Below are positions 11,366-23,312 of a DNA stretch of 64,000 bases, one piece after another (within the stretch, counting starts at the first letter, position 1; every line of letters starts with the position of its first letter). The DNA comes from Turritopsis dohrnii (lineage: Eukaryota > Cnidaria > Hydrozoa > Anthoathecata > Oceaniidae): positions 372,001 to 436,000 of the forward strand of contig BQMF02000039.1 in NCBI GenBank assembly GCA_027922465.2, given 5' to 3'. The position numbers were made by a program, and so were the translations under genes. The notes beneath the pieces were generated by a model. It was not told the DNA's origin. It was given only the letters and a program-made list of their open reading frames with translations, and ran no database searches.

Positions 11366-12410
11366 GTCCCAAATATAATTTTGTCATATCTGCTGCAAGA
11401 TTCGATCACAATTACAGCAGATTACTGGAACTGGGAACTGGGAATCTCGACACACAATGGACGGCTGAGATTGGAAGCTGTTGAAAAGAGTGTTTGCCAA
11501 AATTTGCCAAACATTAGGCATCCTCAACATAGCCGTGTTTGCTTCGACAGTAAACAATCAGCTTCAAAGGTATTACTCTTGGAAGCCGGATCCATACAGT
11601 CAGGGGACGGATGCAATGCAACAGGATTGGACAAGAAAGTTCCCTTACGCATTTCCCCCATTTTGCATGATAAGTGCTGTTCTGGCACAGAAGAGCAGGT
11701 TCTTTGTCAAATTACGAATCGTCCTGAAGACTCTGGACTGGCTGGTGTAGTAAACAATCGATTGATCCTATTCGATTTCCTATAATTGATATTTAGAATT
11801 ACGTCTCATTCTTGTATGATAATGGATTGGAATATGGGACGATAATTAACCATAGGCCAGCTATTTGGGCATACCATGAGATGGTTTATGGTAAAAGTGT
11901 AGGAAAGCAGCCGCTTTTTGTTCTCTTTTAAGGGGGGTGTCCAACAAATAGCCGCCAAAACCACGTTTGGAGTGTAAATGATGCTCTGAGATATTTCCAT
12001 TTCCAGGGTGAAACAGATTTACTATTCGAAAATGATTTGACCTTAAAATTGACAATACTTCTAGCGTTATCGTCCGCCTCCAAAGCATTGGCAATTCACC
12101 ACTTGGATATCCGATACATGGTAAAGGGAGAGAGCTATGTTTTCTTCTCTGACAAATTGCATAAAGATTGGCAAATAGGCAAATCTCTACCACAAGTTGT
12201 ATATTTTGTATACCTAGAAGACAGAATCTCGTGCGTGGTAACTGCTTTGGAAGAATCTGAAAGGTTCTACTAAAGATATCATGGAAAGAGAGTGTTAATC
12301 TACCTGGCAAAAAATTTTTAACAAGGACATCAAGTCTTTAGTGCATCAGGAAATATTGATGCCAAATTGAGCTTTGAACAGAGGTGGGAAAGGAGCTCCG
12401 CGAAGTTGAT
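11366..12410 (+). pseudogene. DIRS-like retrotransposon, 3' coding remnant
   Basis: Frame-broken plus-strand sequence. First comes an RNase H/linker part with VNNQLQRYYSWKPDPYSQGT, then YAFPPFCMIS, matching the DIRS signature (FAS..N.QL..Y.SWKPDP..... F.AFPPF.LI). After stops and frame changes comes a tyrosine-recombinase part: a GVSNK-PPKPR-like box near 11935, LTLKLTILLALSSASKA, then IHHLDIRYMV (about 12037-12130) and the CVVTALEE segment near 12235. DIRS elements use this recombinase instead of a DDE integrase. No intact catalytic Arg/His/Tyr set is readable and at least three interruptions exist, so it is dead. Its 3' part stops just before the LINE insertion. Confidence 0.8.
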
Positions 12411-12412
12411 AT

Positions 12413-12453
12413 GGAGCACATAGTTGGAAGAATGCCTTGTTATATCGTACGGA
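12413..12453. repeat. Left copy of a direct repeat flanking the LINE
   Basis: GGAGCACATAGTTGG, then a variable stretch, then TTGTTATAT.GTAC recurs at 16126-16166. The pair brackets the LINE and its upstream sequence. It may be a diverged long target-site duplication. Confidence 0.5.
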
Positions 12454-12456
12454 GAT

Positions 12457-12459
<3 letters not shown>

Positions 12460-12487
<28 letters not shown>
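12460..12487 (-). repeat. LINE 3' poly(A) tail (poly-T on plus strand)
   Basis: About 28 consecutive T, followed by AATAAATA read on the plus strand. It marks the 3' end of the minus-strand LINE. Confidence 0.85.
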
Positions 12488-12491
<4 letters not shown>

Positions 12492-15460
12492 AATATAGTA
12501 ACAAACATATAGGACAAAAGGCTTGAACACCTCCGAAGCATCCGAAGGTGAGATCGCCAGGTATTCAGTCTAAGAAGTAACACAGAGTAAATGACATATA
12601 AAAGCATGGAGTTCGATCTCTAAAAAACAGTATCACTGAAAAGTGATTGACTGTAACGCTCAGTCCCCTTGATATATTTAACTGTCAAACTAAGAATCTG
12701 TCGGTTAGTCATCTCATCAAACATTGGGTTTCCATATAAAGGAATTCTGACTATAGCGTTTCCACAAAAAGGCAAGATAGGAATGTTCGCGCTTTGCAGG
12801 TCTTTGAATAAAATACTCCTTAAATTTGAAAAGTTCAAGCAGTGAAGAAGGTAGTGCTTCGTTGTTTCCTCTGCATTAGTCCGACATGAGCATATCGGAT
12901 CAAGTGAATCTTGGAAGTTATGCCTAAATTTATGTGTTTTCAGGTGACTAAAGTCTACTCTTAGGAGGGTAATGAGAGTCACACCCGCTATGTCATTCAG
13001 CCTATAAACTGAGTTCTGCAATGGTTTGCGACCTTAAAATTTCTCTTTTGAAGAACAATAGATTTGGATTAGACATCCTTCTACAATACCTTCGATCCGA
13101 CAAAGTTTCAAGTCCAAGTTCAAGATAAAGTTTTACGCGGGAAGTTCCAGAGAAGCATCCAGATATCGCCAAAGCAGCACTGTATTGAATGGATTCCAGA
13201 CGTTGAGTAAAGGAATCAAGGGTTGTCGTACATAATATCCCCATAATCGAGATTAGGCCTTATATAAGATTTATATATTGTCAAAAGTGTATCCCTAGGA
13301 AGAGCACTTCGCAACCTCTTTAACATCCCGATACCGGTATTGACTTTGGAGATCTTCTCATTCAAATGATGACGGAAGTTTAACTTACAGTCTAAATGTA
13401 AGCCAGGATGTAACTAGACATCTTGACGCACAACAGGTATGCCATTGAAATATATGTCATGAGGGTCAGAAATATTCAATCTTCTCGAGAATAACACTTC
13501 AACGGCTTGTTTAGAAATATCCGGATTAAAGGACATTTTCCATTGGCGAGCCCATTTATTCACTTGACTAAGATCATCATTTAACTCACTAGCCGTAAGA
13601 AACGGATTAATTACCAAGGAAAAAAGGGAAGTGTCATCAGCAAAGATATCGACTGTCGATTTCATATTGTCGGGAAGGTCATTTATGTAGACTAAGAAAA
13701 AAAGTGGACCAAGAATTGAACCTTGGGGAACGCCAGCTAAGATTTTTTGCCATTCAGATTCCTTACCATTCAAGACAACCCTTTGAAATCTATCTGATAA
13801 AAAGTCTGTCAATAAATTCAAAAGTTTTCCAGTGATACCGTAAGTTTTGAGTTTAAAGACTAGGCCCTCGTGCCAAACCCTGTCGAAAGCTTTAGATATG
13901 TCTAGGAAAACCCCACGAGTGTCCAACGGTGGATTAGCATTAAAACCTTGGTAAATGTTATGCGTGATGGAAAGTAACTGGGATATACAGGAATCATTCT
14001 TGCGAAAGCCAGATTGATCCCCCTTTTTGTGTCACGGCGTGAGGATTACCTCTTTTCCAATAATCAGGATATATCCCATTATCTTGTGAGGAATTAAATA
14101 TGTCAATTAGTGGCTTCACTATGGAGTTATCACAGATCTTGACCATTCGAACAGATATCTGATCCCAGCCATGGGACTTATTTACGTCAAGTGATCTGAT
14201 AATTTTGAGCACCTTGTCTGGTTCAAAGGATATTTTATCCAAACGATGATCGGTTAAAAAAAGAGGCTCAGGCAAACTACTATCCGTTAGCACTGGAGTG
14301 CACTGATTAGCGTAGAAAGTGTTGAAGATGTTTGCCTTTTCAAGAGGATCGGTTATAACCCTGTTTTGATGGTGAATTGGAGGAATTTGAACTTGTTTAA
14401 GAATCGATGTATTATAGAGCAGTATCTCTTCGGACCAATGTTAGGATCATTGAGGGATTTGCCAAGGTTTGCATAGTAAATATCCTTGACCTGTTTAATT
14501 GCTACTTTACAGCGAGATTTGATTGCACGCAGCTGTTCGAAGTCAGACATCTTGCGTCCATGTTTAACATAACGTCGGTATATCTTAGCTTTCTCAAGAA
14601 TCATCCCCTTAATCTCAGTTGTCATCCAAGGCGCATCCTTATCCCTAATCGTTATGATTTTTTTAGGGACGAAGTTACTGAAAACGTTACGGACACAATC
14701 TGATAGGAATTCGACCCGTTCACTGGCATTGAGATGTAAAAAGGTTCTCTCCCAATTAATGGTATCAAACGCATTCTGAATGGCAGTTTTATTAGCTTTT
14801 TCAAAATCCCAGATACGGTAGGCCGGCGGAAAAGGAATTTTGAAATCAACAGTCGCATAAATCACTTGATGATGACATCTGGGATACAGTGATGGAAAAA
14901 CATTGTGTTGACAAATCCAATTTTATTGTTACAAATTTTCGGTGGCTTCCGCATGATGGAAAAACCCCTGAGTTTACAATATAACTATCGGCTGAAGTAA
15001 AGATGAGGTCAATGCAGGAGCTTGAATTCTGCAGTAAATGCGTAGGCTCATCAATAATTTGAGATAAGCCGTTTTGAGAAGTTAAGTCGGATATTTCAAC
15101 ACCCTGTGGCGTAGTTGTATCACCGTCCCACCAGTCCGCATTTCTGGCATTAAAGTCCCCCAGATAAATAGAACAGTCAGGCGAGTAACTATTGATGTTT
15201 ACAATAGTGTTCTCCAACTTGTCCCTAAAGTTTGAAATTTCCTCTGCGTTTTGGCTCGGGGAACGATAGAGACCAGTAAGGCATAACGTTTTAGAGCCAA
15301 ACTTCAATTCGCACACCACGCATTCGTCTAGGGTTGTAATGTTAGATTTGCGGACTAGCGGTAAGTGTTCCTTAAAATAAATACAAACTCCACCTCGTTT
15401 TGTGTCGAATGGGTGATCGCAACGTAAAATGCTACTGTATCCTGGAAGAACAAGTCGTCG
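12488..15460 (-). pseudogene. Non-LTR retrotransposon ORF2 (Jockey/CR1 type), frame-broken
   Basis: Read from high to low coordinates. An APE-type endonuclease (about 15460-14846) has GLYRSPSQ, the LGDFNARN motif and IDEPTHLL. A linker (14865-14353) has PWMTTEIK. The reverse transcriptase (14293-13414) has FLDISKAFDRVWHEGL, AGVPQGSILGP and FADDTSLF. The thumb and C-terminal part (13244-12620) ends in a CSC-ETTKHYLLHC finger. At least four frame changes or stops separate these pieces, so it is inactive. The region order and the poly(A) tail fit one Jockey/CR1-superfamily insertion. No ORF1 was found upstream. Confidence 0.88.
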
Positions 15461-16125
15461 GAGATTTTACGAAGTATAATTAGACAGTTACGCAAGGCCA
15501 CCATGTAATTGCGTTTTTAAGAATAAATTCGGAGGACGATATAACAATCCCACCTCCCGACCCACATCAACCGCTAAAACATGGATTTTTCTTTCTCTTT
15601 AGGTTTTACGAACTTTCGATGGAGAAGATAAACAGATAAAGAGATTTTCTGCTGAAAAATAATTCATTTAATCTCGTTGTGTTTCTCATTGATCATTACC
15701 TTTGGCAATTGTATGTGAGGATCAAGAGCAATTATTCTTGTGACCTGGCCTGGATAATCAATTTAATAATCAATAATGATCAATCTCTGCTTTATTTTTA
15801 CCCTGATGAAAAGGGGGAAGGGATGCAAAGTGGACGAGAATAGGTGTGAATAAAGGCAGGAATGAGATGATAACAATGATAAATGAGGGCTGGATACTCA
15901 GATTAGAATATTTGAATCTCGCTCTAAATAGATTCATACACGGGGTTTTCCGTTGCATTTAGATTTAGTCTGCCTGGACAAATCGTTAAGCATTGGTTTT
16001 GCCATTGTCATATGAGCGGACAGAGTGTTGCAGTTTTACCAGGCTTTCATCAAAGTAAACGTACACAAAATAAAAAAAACAAAAAACAACAATAACAACA
16101 ATAACAACAAAAAATCGCTTTCTAC
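15461..16125. other. LINE upstream flank, nothing coding recognised
   Basis: Could be LINE 5' UTR or older flanking DNA. An A-rich tract with repeated CAACAATAACAA lies at 16060-16115. Confidence 0.4.
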
Positions 16126-16166
16126 GGAGCACATAGTTGGTTATACATTGTTATATTGTACTCTGA
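16126..16166. repeat. Right copy of the direct repeat flanking the LINE
   Basis: Partner of 12413-12453: the first 15 bases are identical, the middle is diverged, and the end is again alike. Confidence 0.5.
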
Positions 16167-16508
16167 CTTTATTTATAAAATCGCAATTATCTTGATGGCA
16201 CTTTGCGGTCTTACGAAATTACGAACTTGTTAAAGATTTCATGTAAACGTTGCATGAAATCGTTCATAACTTGGAGTAGTAGTAGTGTTAGCTGTAAAGT
16301 TATCATAATTCGTTTGTTTTCGTAAATTAACTGGTAACTCATTAAAGCATTTACGAGCGTCACCTTGAAACATGTTTTTAAGATCTGTGTACGAGAGTTT
16401 GAATTGACATGAATCTATTCTCGTGCTATTTGTTTTGATTAATGGTAATGGTAAGTACTCAGGTCACTCTTCCGAATGCAGAGCTTTAAAAGCGAATTTG
16501 CTTGTGCT

Positions 16509-16686
16509 CTGTGGTAGAAAATAATAACCCCATAGATTATTTTGACCTCCCGTGGTTTACGCTTATGGCTTGTTAAATTTTCTTTGTTATTGTTGGGTTA
16601 GGGTTAGGGTTAGGGTTAGGGTTAGGTCATAAGCGTAAACCACGGGGAGTCAAAATAATCTAAGGGGTCATTATTTTCTACTACAG
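16509..16686. mobile_element. Palindromic MITE with a telomere-like core
   Basis: Arms of about 55 bp (TAGAAAATAATAACCCC, then GATTATTTTGAC, then CGTGGTTTACGCTTATG) form near-perfect inverted repeats. Between them lie five and a third TTAGGG units (16595-16626). A piece of the arm (AGGGGTCATTATATTCTAGT) recurs at about 53441-53461. No target duplication was resolved. Confidence 0.75.
16595..16626 (+). repeat. Interstitial (GGGTTA)5 telomere-like repeat
   Basis: Five perfect GGGTTA units plus GG, inside the MITE core. TTAGGG is the telomere repeat of most animals. Here it sits inside a small mobile element rather than at a chromosome end. Confidence 0.9.
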
Positions 16687-16777
16687 CTCCACTTTATACG
16701 CTCTTCGATAGGAAGCCAGCCAAGACTCGTAACTTTAATTGGTTTGCAATATCGGTTTAAAATGTAGTCAGTCGAAA

Positions 16778-16817
16778 CGTAAAGGAGATGAAAAAGGAGA
16801 TGAAAAAGGAGATGAAG
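16778..16817. repeat. 12-bp tandem repeat, three copies
   Basis: Unit GGAGATGAAAAA. Confidence 0.8.
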
Positions 16818-17456
16818 GCTTGCTTGTTAATCAATTGCTTGTTAATTTCTATCAGCTACTCAGGGGATTGTCTAAAAAAATTTTCAGTGGAAGCCAAGGC
16901 ACTTCATCGTACGTGATTTATCAATTCTTTGTTGCTTCCTAATTGTATAAATCGTGTGGCCATGCATATCGCCATGATATGACACTCCATGTTACATTTT
17001 CAGAACGTAAATTACAAACAAGTGATACACTAGCCATCACAATCTGATAATTTCGGCGCAGATGTTTTTCTTAGAGAGAAAACTCAGCCTTGTTCGACGG
17101 ACACAATGTGTTAGGACACATGCAATAATCAGTTTTATGAATGTGGTAAGAATGAAAGTATCCTTTGGAGAAGAGAGAATCAAATTCATACTAGTGTTTT
17201 ACAGTAAAACTTAATGAGTTATCTAGTTTAATGTGTAGGAAAGGTCACTCCTCGGCTTTTCTACGTCACGGGAAAAACATTACCGTGTTTTCCAATAAAT
17301 TTAACGTACCTTCACAGAAATCATCTTTGTTATAAGTTATGTAGAAGCCAAAGAAAAAGACAAACATTGTATTAGGACACCATTTAAATCTTATCTGATA
17401 TTGTGCATTGAAATGCAAATTAATTAAAACTTATGTGACAATTAAATTATGCTTTG

Positions 17457-17462
17457 TTTATT
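17457..17462 (-). promoter_or_regulatory. Polyadenylation signal of MS4A-like copy 1
   Basis: AATAAA on the minus strand, about 50 bases past the stop codon. Copy 2 lacks a canonical hexamer at the matching place. Confidence 0.6.
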
Positions 17463-17513
17463 TACAATATGTACAAATTTCTTTCAAGTTTCAATTTGCT
17501 TTGAAAGTGGATT

Positions 17514-20500
17514 TTATAAAACGCCCAATTGAGCTGTTTGTTCATGGTACATGGGAGGTTTTCCAGAATCTCTTCCCTGCACAACATTCACAGATGGTAC
17601 GGTTGCAGTCACAACAGGTTGGTTTGGCGCAGGTGCTTGCATTTGGGACAGTGGCACCAATACAAACTGCTGACCAGAAGAACTGGTAACAACTTCAGCT
17701 TGTTGCGTGGGCGAAAAACCGATCTGTTGATTGGGTATTTGTTGTAGGTATGATGGATTTGGATGTTGAAATTGTGCTTGAATATAGCCCTGTTGCTGCT
17801 GATGCACTTGAAATCCCATCGTATTCACTGGCTGCATCTGGTATGTTTGACTAGTACGATCTATGCAAATTTCACATTGAACATTCTTATTATGTATAGG
17901 AAAGAAATGCAGGAAAAAAGCAATTAAGCTGTAACCCGAACGCTGAGAAGCTGTTGAATCTTCAAGTACTTTAATGTTTAACAGATGTCTGACAGTTTTT
18001 CATGGTAATGGGACGTTAATGATTGAAAATCGTCAACATTCGAATGGACAATTTTTCATAAATTATGGCCTGTCCTGAATAATTAATTCATTTTGACAAA
18101 AAGAACTTCGTAGTGTACTTTTAACAGTTTTTTAGAAAAATCTTCAGATGGCACATTTAAACGAAATATTATTTCAAAAGGATATGATGTAAACATACCT
18201 TTATTCTCACAATCACAATTGCAACCGTTTGCACTCTCGTCGTAACACCCAGTGCAGCAATTTCCTGAACTGGCACAGCAATTAAATACTCGAAAACCAT
18301 ACACAGCCGATACAATCGAAAAGATCAGTTCAAGAGTGCTTAATGCAACCAACATTCCATAAATCGGTTGGCCGATGTCTCTGATGGTTTTAGACCAACA
18401 TTCAAATGGATCGTAATAATTGATATACGAATAATAAGTATATCTGTAGTAGTAGTAGTAATGAGTAGAAGGATACTGTCCAATCAGTTTGCAATCGTAG
18501 TATCTTTAAAAAACAATTGATATCGAGACGTATTTTCAATAATAATTGCAGCGCTCGGTTTATATTGACTGTTGAAGATTAAATAATGAGGTGGGCTTAT
18601 ATTCTTTTCGATTTTTGTTGGAAACCTTTCCTTATATTCTGTTGAAACACGGTGGTAATGCTATCTTATTCAATCTCACCTCGTTTCTATATATTCTTCT
18701 AATTAATTTCTATTTTTATTTGACCGTAGGATAGTTAAAATCAACATAAAACTTTTAAAACGAAGACATACTTGCTGGCTTAGTCAAAACACAATGTCTG
18801 AAGAGAAAATTAGGAAGATCTATGGACAAACATTTTTGAAATCGTTCAAACGTTCAATAAAATAAAGAACTGCAATCACTTACTTGATACCAAATGATGA
18901 TGCAATGAGGATACCTGCTGACAAACACGATGAAATGATGGCAAACGCATTATGAGAGATAACAAGGGCACGATTCTGTGGCTGACAAAAAACCACAACA
19001 CCAAGGATGCCTGTAACTAAGAAACTAGCAATGCCCCAAACAGGTGTTGCATGTGCATTCAATTCACGGTTAAGATTAAACTTGGCAAGTACCACTACAC
19101 CAAACGAAAATATAAGAACCGATGTAATGATATGTAGAATACCTGTAACAAACATAAAACAAGATTGCTATGACTGGCAGTTGTGAGGAAGGAATTATTA
19201 AGTAAGGAGGTATACAGTGTGTCTCAAAATGATTGGAACCAGAAAAAGTATCTCATTTTCTGGCAAAGTTATTTTTCGAAATATAATAAATCTTATATTA
19301 GGAGAAAGCCCTTGAAAAAATCTTTCCAACGCCGTATTTTTCTTTCATGAAATGAAAAAAGATAAAGAATAATAGAAGAAAGAAAATACGAAACCGATCG
19401 TTAAATTTTCAAAAGTCAATTATCACATAGAGGTATAAAACAGAAGGAGAACGAACTCAAAATCTGCTATTGTACTATCCGTGATGCGCTGCATTGTTTA
19501 AGTCCTCAGTGTGTAATAACATATAATTGCTATCATCTTGCATAATTTTTATAATTTTGGCGTTCTTGCGTGAAAATTTCGTTCATATCAATTCTCCAAT
19601 GTGATTAAAGATCGTTAGGGTAAAGTTCTTAGCATGCATAATCTGTAGGAATTGGGAGAATTATGCAAAAACATCACAAATATGCAACGAAAACATTGCA
19701 ACTTTAGGTCTATATATCTCGTGATCCCCTCAAGCAGTTTCGCCGAGCTTCAGTTTTTGAAGAGAGAATAATCCTAAGTTTTTGCACGTACCGCGGCACT
19801 ATCGAGGCGCATTTAAGTCAGAAGATATGTAGATTGGAACTTATACATGAATTACGCGATATCTTCAACTCTGTATAAAAACATAGATTTTCATTTGTTT
19901 CTCAAGGAAGCTTTAGGTTTAATAATCTGCTTGTCACTATGCAGCAAGTTGATCCGTTGTTATAATGGATGATATTTGGTTTTTAAATTGTCGTTAATTT
20001 TTAAAAAAGTATTCGTTTCACCGACAAGCAGCCGAAAGCGCATCACGGATGACATCAAAGTGATACCGCAATGAATAGAATAGTCATTATCTGAATAATA
20101 GAAAAATAAGAGTTCGTTCTCCTTCTGTTTTATACCTCCATGATTATCACAAGATTTAATGACTTATCACTCTTTGTTTCAAGGTATTGAATTCATTGAA
20201 ATAAAAGATTACATCTTTATCTCTGCTGTGAGAATTCTACCTCTTCTACCTCAATTTTCTCTCTTCCATATTTCGTTATTCTTTTCCCCTCCATGTGCGA
20301 AAAATACAGCATTAGAAAGATCTTTTTCTGAGCTTTCTCCTAATATAAGATTTTTTATATTTCGAAAAATAACTTTGCCAAAAAATAAGATATTTTTTCT
20401 GGTTCCAATCATTTTGAGACACTGTATAAAGTCAATCCCTTAGAACTATTGTCTATTCAAAATGTCAAGAGAAAAAATATTTCTGCAGTTAATTGCTTCT

Positions 20501-21647
20501 GAAAATCTGTTTTTGGCAATTAAGAAGGTTTTGCGCGGTATCTGCTATTGGAATTTTTACCGGACATTAGGCTTTTGTAACAAGCTCTGCAACACATCTG
20601 CACAAAACGAATGAGAAAAAGAATCGCATGGTGCAAAATGGTAGCAGCATTTTGAAACTAATATGCGATACGAAACTCCATCCATCTGAATCAGTGCCTT
20701 ATATTATTTACACTCACGCCATTTTAGATTTTAAAATGATATGTAAGTGTAAACATAGAAATAGTAAATGTCTATGGTGTAAATGAAGCTGAAAGATAAT
20801 GAACTGTTATGTATAGAGCTGAGTGTTGCACTGTGCTGATGTAAGTAGAAATAGAACAATTGTAGTGATGGTCTTGAACGAAAAGCTGATTATTATTAAC
20901 AAAGCCCTCAAAGAAAGTAAAAAAATGATTCGCTTCCTCGTGGGGATTATCTCACAAGAAAACCGCTGACACTAATTTTTCTCAATAAAAGATAACAACG
21001 AAAATTCTATCCAAAATACTTCAAAACAAAGTAAGCAAAGCCAATAGACGGATCGAAGTTAGGGTTAAAAATTAAAACCACTTCTACTGAAGCTTCTTAA
21101 CTGAGGTGATCTTCGAAGCACGAGACATTACTAACACCAAAAGCGTAAATAACGTCGAATTAGAAGTAACTTAAATCCTTCTTTCTGTTTTTTTTCCTTA
21201 TGGGTAAGATCCATTTTATGCGATTAAAAGAGGAAAGATATAAAAACAAACAACAAAGCACTTTATAGAATGTTTTGATGAGCTTTTGAAAAAAATCCTA
21301 GCCTGCGTACCTTCATTGTAATATATATACTTTCGTTAAGGGAATTTTGCTGACTGTTAGCGTAGGCTAACTGCCATTTCGGCAGTTTCGGTATTGGTAG
21401 TAGCCCAAGAGTGCTTTAATACGGTAGTCGCTTTCACTGCTACCGTAAAAAAGATCAACTTTTATATAAAAGGATATTTGAAGTTTTTGACAATTAAATG
21501 TTTTCAAATTTATTGATTAGAGCAGAGTTACATATTATCGACAAGGTTTAGGAGTAGATGCACTTACCAAATATTTGGACTAACCTCACATTCTTTCGAT
21601 TTGGATTCGAAATGAACGTCTGTTGATGCATCCTTGCTTATTAATCA
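17514..21647 (-). CDS. MS4A/CD20-like four-pass membrane protein, copy 1
   Basis: Four coding exons: 21631-21568, 19142-18884, 18503-18199 and 17860-17514 (324 residues), all with GT/AG junctions in phases 1, 2 and 1. A TTTAG acceptor 16 bases before the ATG (exon edge 21647) implies a 5' UTR exon. Membrane segments are at about 22-42, 55-74, 81-105 and 155-180. The PVWG at the second segment and the small-residue third helix resemble the MS4A/CD20 family. The loop between helices 3 and 4 is tyrosine-rich (HYYYYYRYTYYSYINYY). A cysteine cluster follows helix 4, then a Q/P-rich cytoplasmic tail. MS4A proteins act at the plasma membrane as receptor-associated or chemosensory components; no specific role is inferred here. 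Intron 1 (2.4 kb) hosts a Tc1-like element. Family: fairly sure. Gene structure: very sure. Confidence 0.85.
19215..20424. mobile_element. Tc1/mariner-like non-autonomous element in intron 1
   Basis: Terminal repeats CAGTGTGTCTCAAAATGATT and complement ATCATTTTGAGACACTG, flanked by TA on both sides (19213-19214 and 20425-20426). Similarity of the arms extends over roughly 230 bases. The TA duplication and CAGTG end fit Tc1/mariner. No transposase is readable inside; the plus-strand reading frame at 20159-20443 lies within the arm and is not a gene. Confidence 0.85.
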
Positions 21648-22059
21648 CTAAAGCGATAATCAATAATTTTAAGAAGTATCGGTCTCCATATCTCCATATC
21701 AACACAAATTGGCGCTACAATAATTTTTGACATGCTTCATCCAAGAATGCTGTTTCATAGGTTGTTTTGGTCAAATTTCAAATAAGCCGAAAAACAAAAT
21801 AATCAATGGATGAGTAAAGAAAACACAGAAACATCTGAGAATTAAACCTCATATTAACAGCAGCTTTTAATAAAAGTAGTCATAAAAAATATTGACAGAA
21901 GGTTCACTCTTTATATTACAGGAAGCTACCAATTTATAAAATTGGTCATTTATGAAGACGAAATTGACCTCCCACAACTTTTTTAAGGATACAGGTAATA
22001 AGTATTAACATCCGCTAAAGCGAGTCTAAGTTTTTTTTGTGTAGATTTGTTTTGTTATT

Positions 22060-22420
22060 TTAAATATTTCCTTTCAGAAAACAGGATCTCAAATCCTTTG
22101 ATCCAGTAATATACAGGCGAACGATGTTTCATCTAAGCAATTCAGGTTATGCAAGCCAAATCTCTATTAAACGTCTAGTCTCAGTTTCTTCGATAAAACA
22201 AGCTTCTTAGCTACTTTTTTCAATTTCACTTACACTTTTTTAAAATTTTTTTGATGTAAATACTGAATTATTTAATATCGTCCGCATTTAATTATTCATA
22301 GGGACATTAGAAATAGTAAATCAGTTAAGACTTTCTTTCAATGGAATAATACTAAGAACGATGTTCCTTCTCAGTTTCCAATACACGTTGTTCTTTGCAT
22401 AATTCAGTTTCATTATGAAT
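22060..22420 (-). promoter_or_regulatory. Putative 5' UTR exon and promoter of MS4A-like copy 1
   Basis: This stretch is conserved with 46110-46510 upstream of copy 2 while the DNA between is not. A GTAAGTGAAATTG donor occurs in both (exon edge 22234 here, 46272 there), matching the need for a non-coding first exon. The block TTTAATTATTCATAGGGACAT (plus strand) is shared almost unchanged and may cover the start site. Confidence 0.6.
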
Positions 22421-23312
22421 GCTGTGCTTTCAGCTAATGATTACCCAAACAAGAAACAGATCAATTTATGCTGATCCATGTATTGGGATGTGTCCTTGCT
22501 GAAAACAAACTACAACCAAACTTTCAAAGCATGAACTATGTGTCAAAATTAATGAGAGAGTAACTGTTAAATAAACTCCCTTACATTCGTCGATAAAGAT
22601 ATTTCTATTTAACAGATGAAGTTGCTTCAATGTTCACCAAATAAATCTGAATCATTATCAAACCAGCCAACTGCACAATCTTATGTTAGCGATACTATTC
22701 CTCCAATCAATTAAGAAAAATGTTTCATCTGTGGAGAAACTGGTCATACGAAGGCCAATGGAATATACGATTAAATTGGATATGAATGCCATCGCTACAG
22801 GAGACCCCTCAAAAGACATAGCTTGTGTGGCAACATGGACGTAACCAAGGCACGAACTCAAAGAAAGTATAGAAATTTTTCATGCCAAATGGTATTTGCT
22901 TGATTTCGGCTCTTTCCAGCTGGACAACACAACATCGAGCCCAATTGTTTGTCGCGCCTCTAAATGTGCATTCTGGAGAAGTTGTGAAAAGGGCATTCGT
23001 TTAATATCACAAACTCACTACAAAGCCAAATTTTTCTTTTCTGGATTACCGTACTTCCTCTAATAAACGCCGCCCTCTGATAAACGCCACCCTCCATTAA
23101 ACGGCGCATCTTGAAAAGCGATTAATCTTTTTCAAATTTTCGATTCTAACGTCAGCAGAAGCTAGGAAACTTTTCATGTAGTTAAAGAGGACGGCGACAA
23201 TGATATTGATGTTCTTTAAAATTTTTGTGTAATGTGAATATGTCTTTCGTTTAAAACATTTTGTGAAACAGCGTAACCATAGAAACAATCAATGAAATCA
23301 AACTCAGTCAGG
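22421..23312. other. No gene recognised
   Basis: A piece with repeated AAACGCC motifs at 23055-23105 resembles motifs near 57690-57790 and may be an element end. Confidence 0.4.

Noticed and set aside
11861..12310. 149-residue minus-strand reading frame
   Set aside because: Opposite strand of the DIRS recombinase remnant, whose plus-strand motifs are convincing.
20159..20443. 94-residue plus-strand reading frame
   Set aside because: Lies wholly inside the inverted-repeat arm of the Tc1-like element and runs out through its end.
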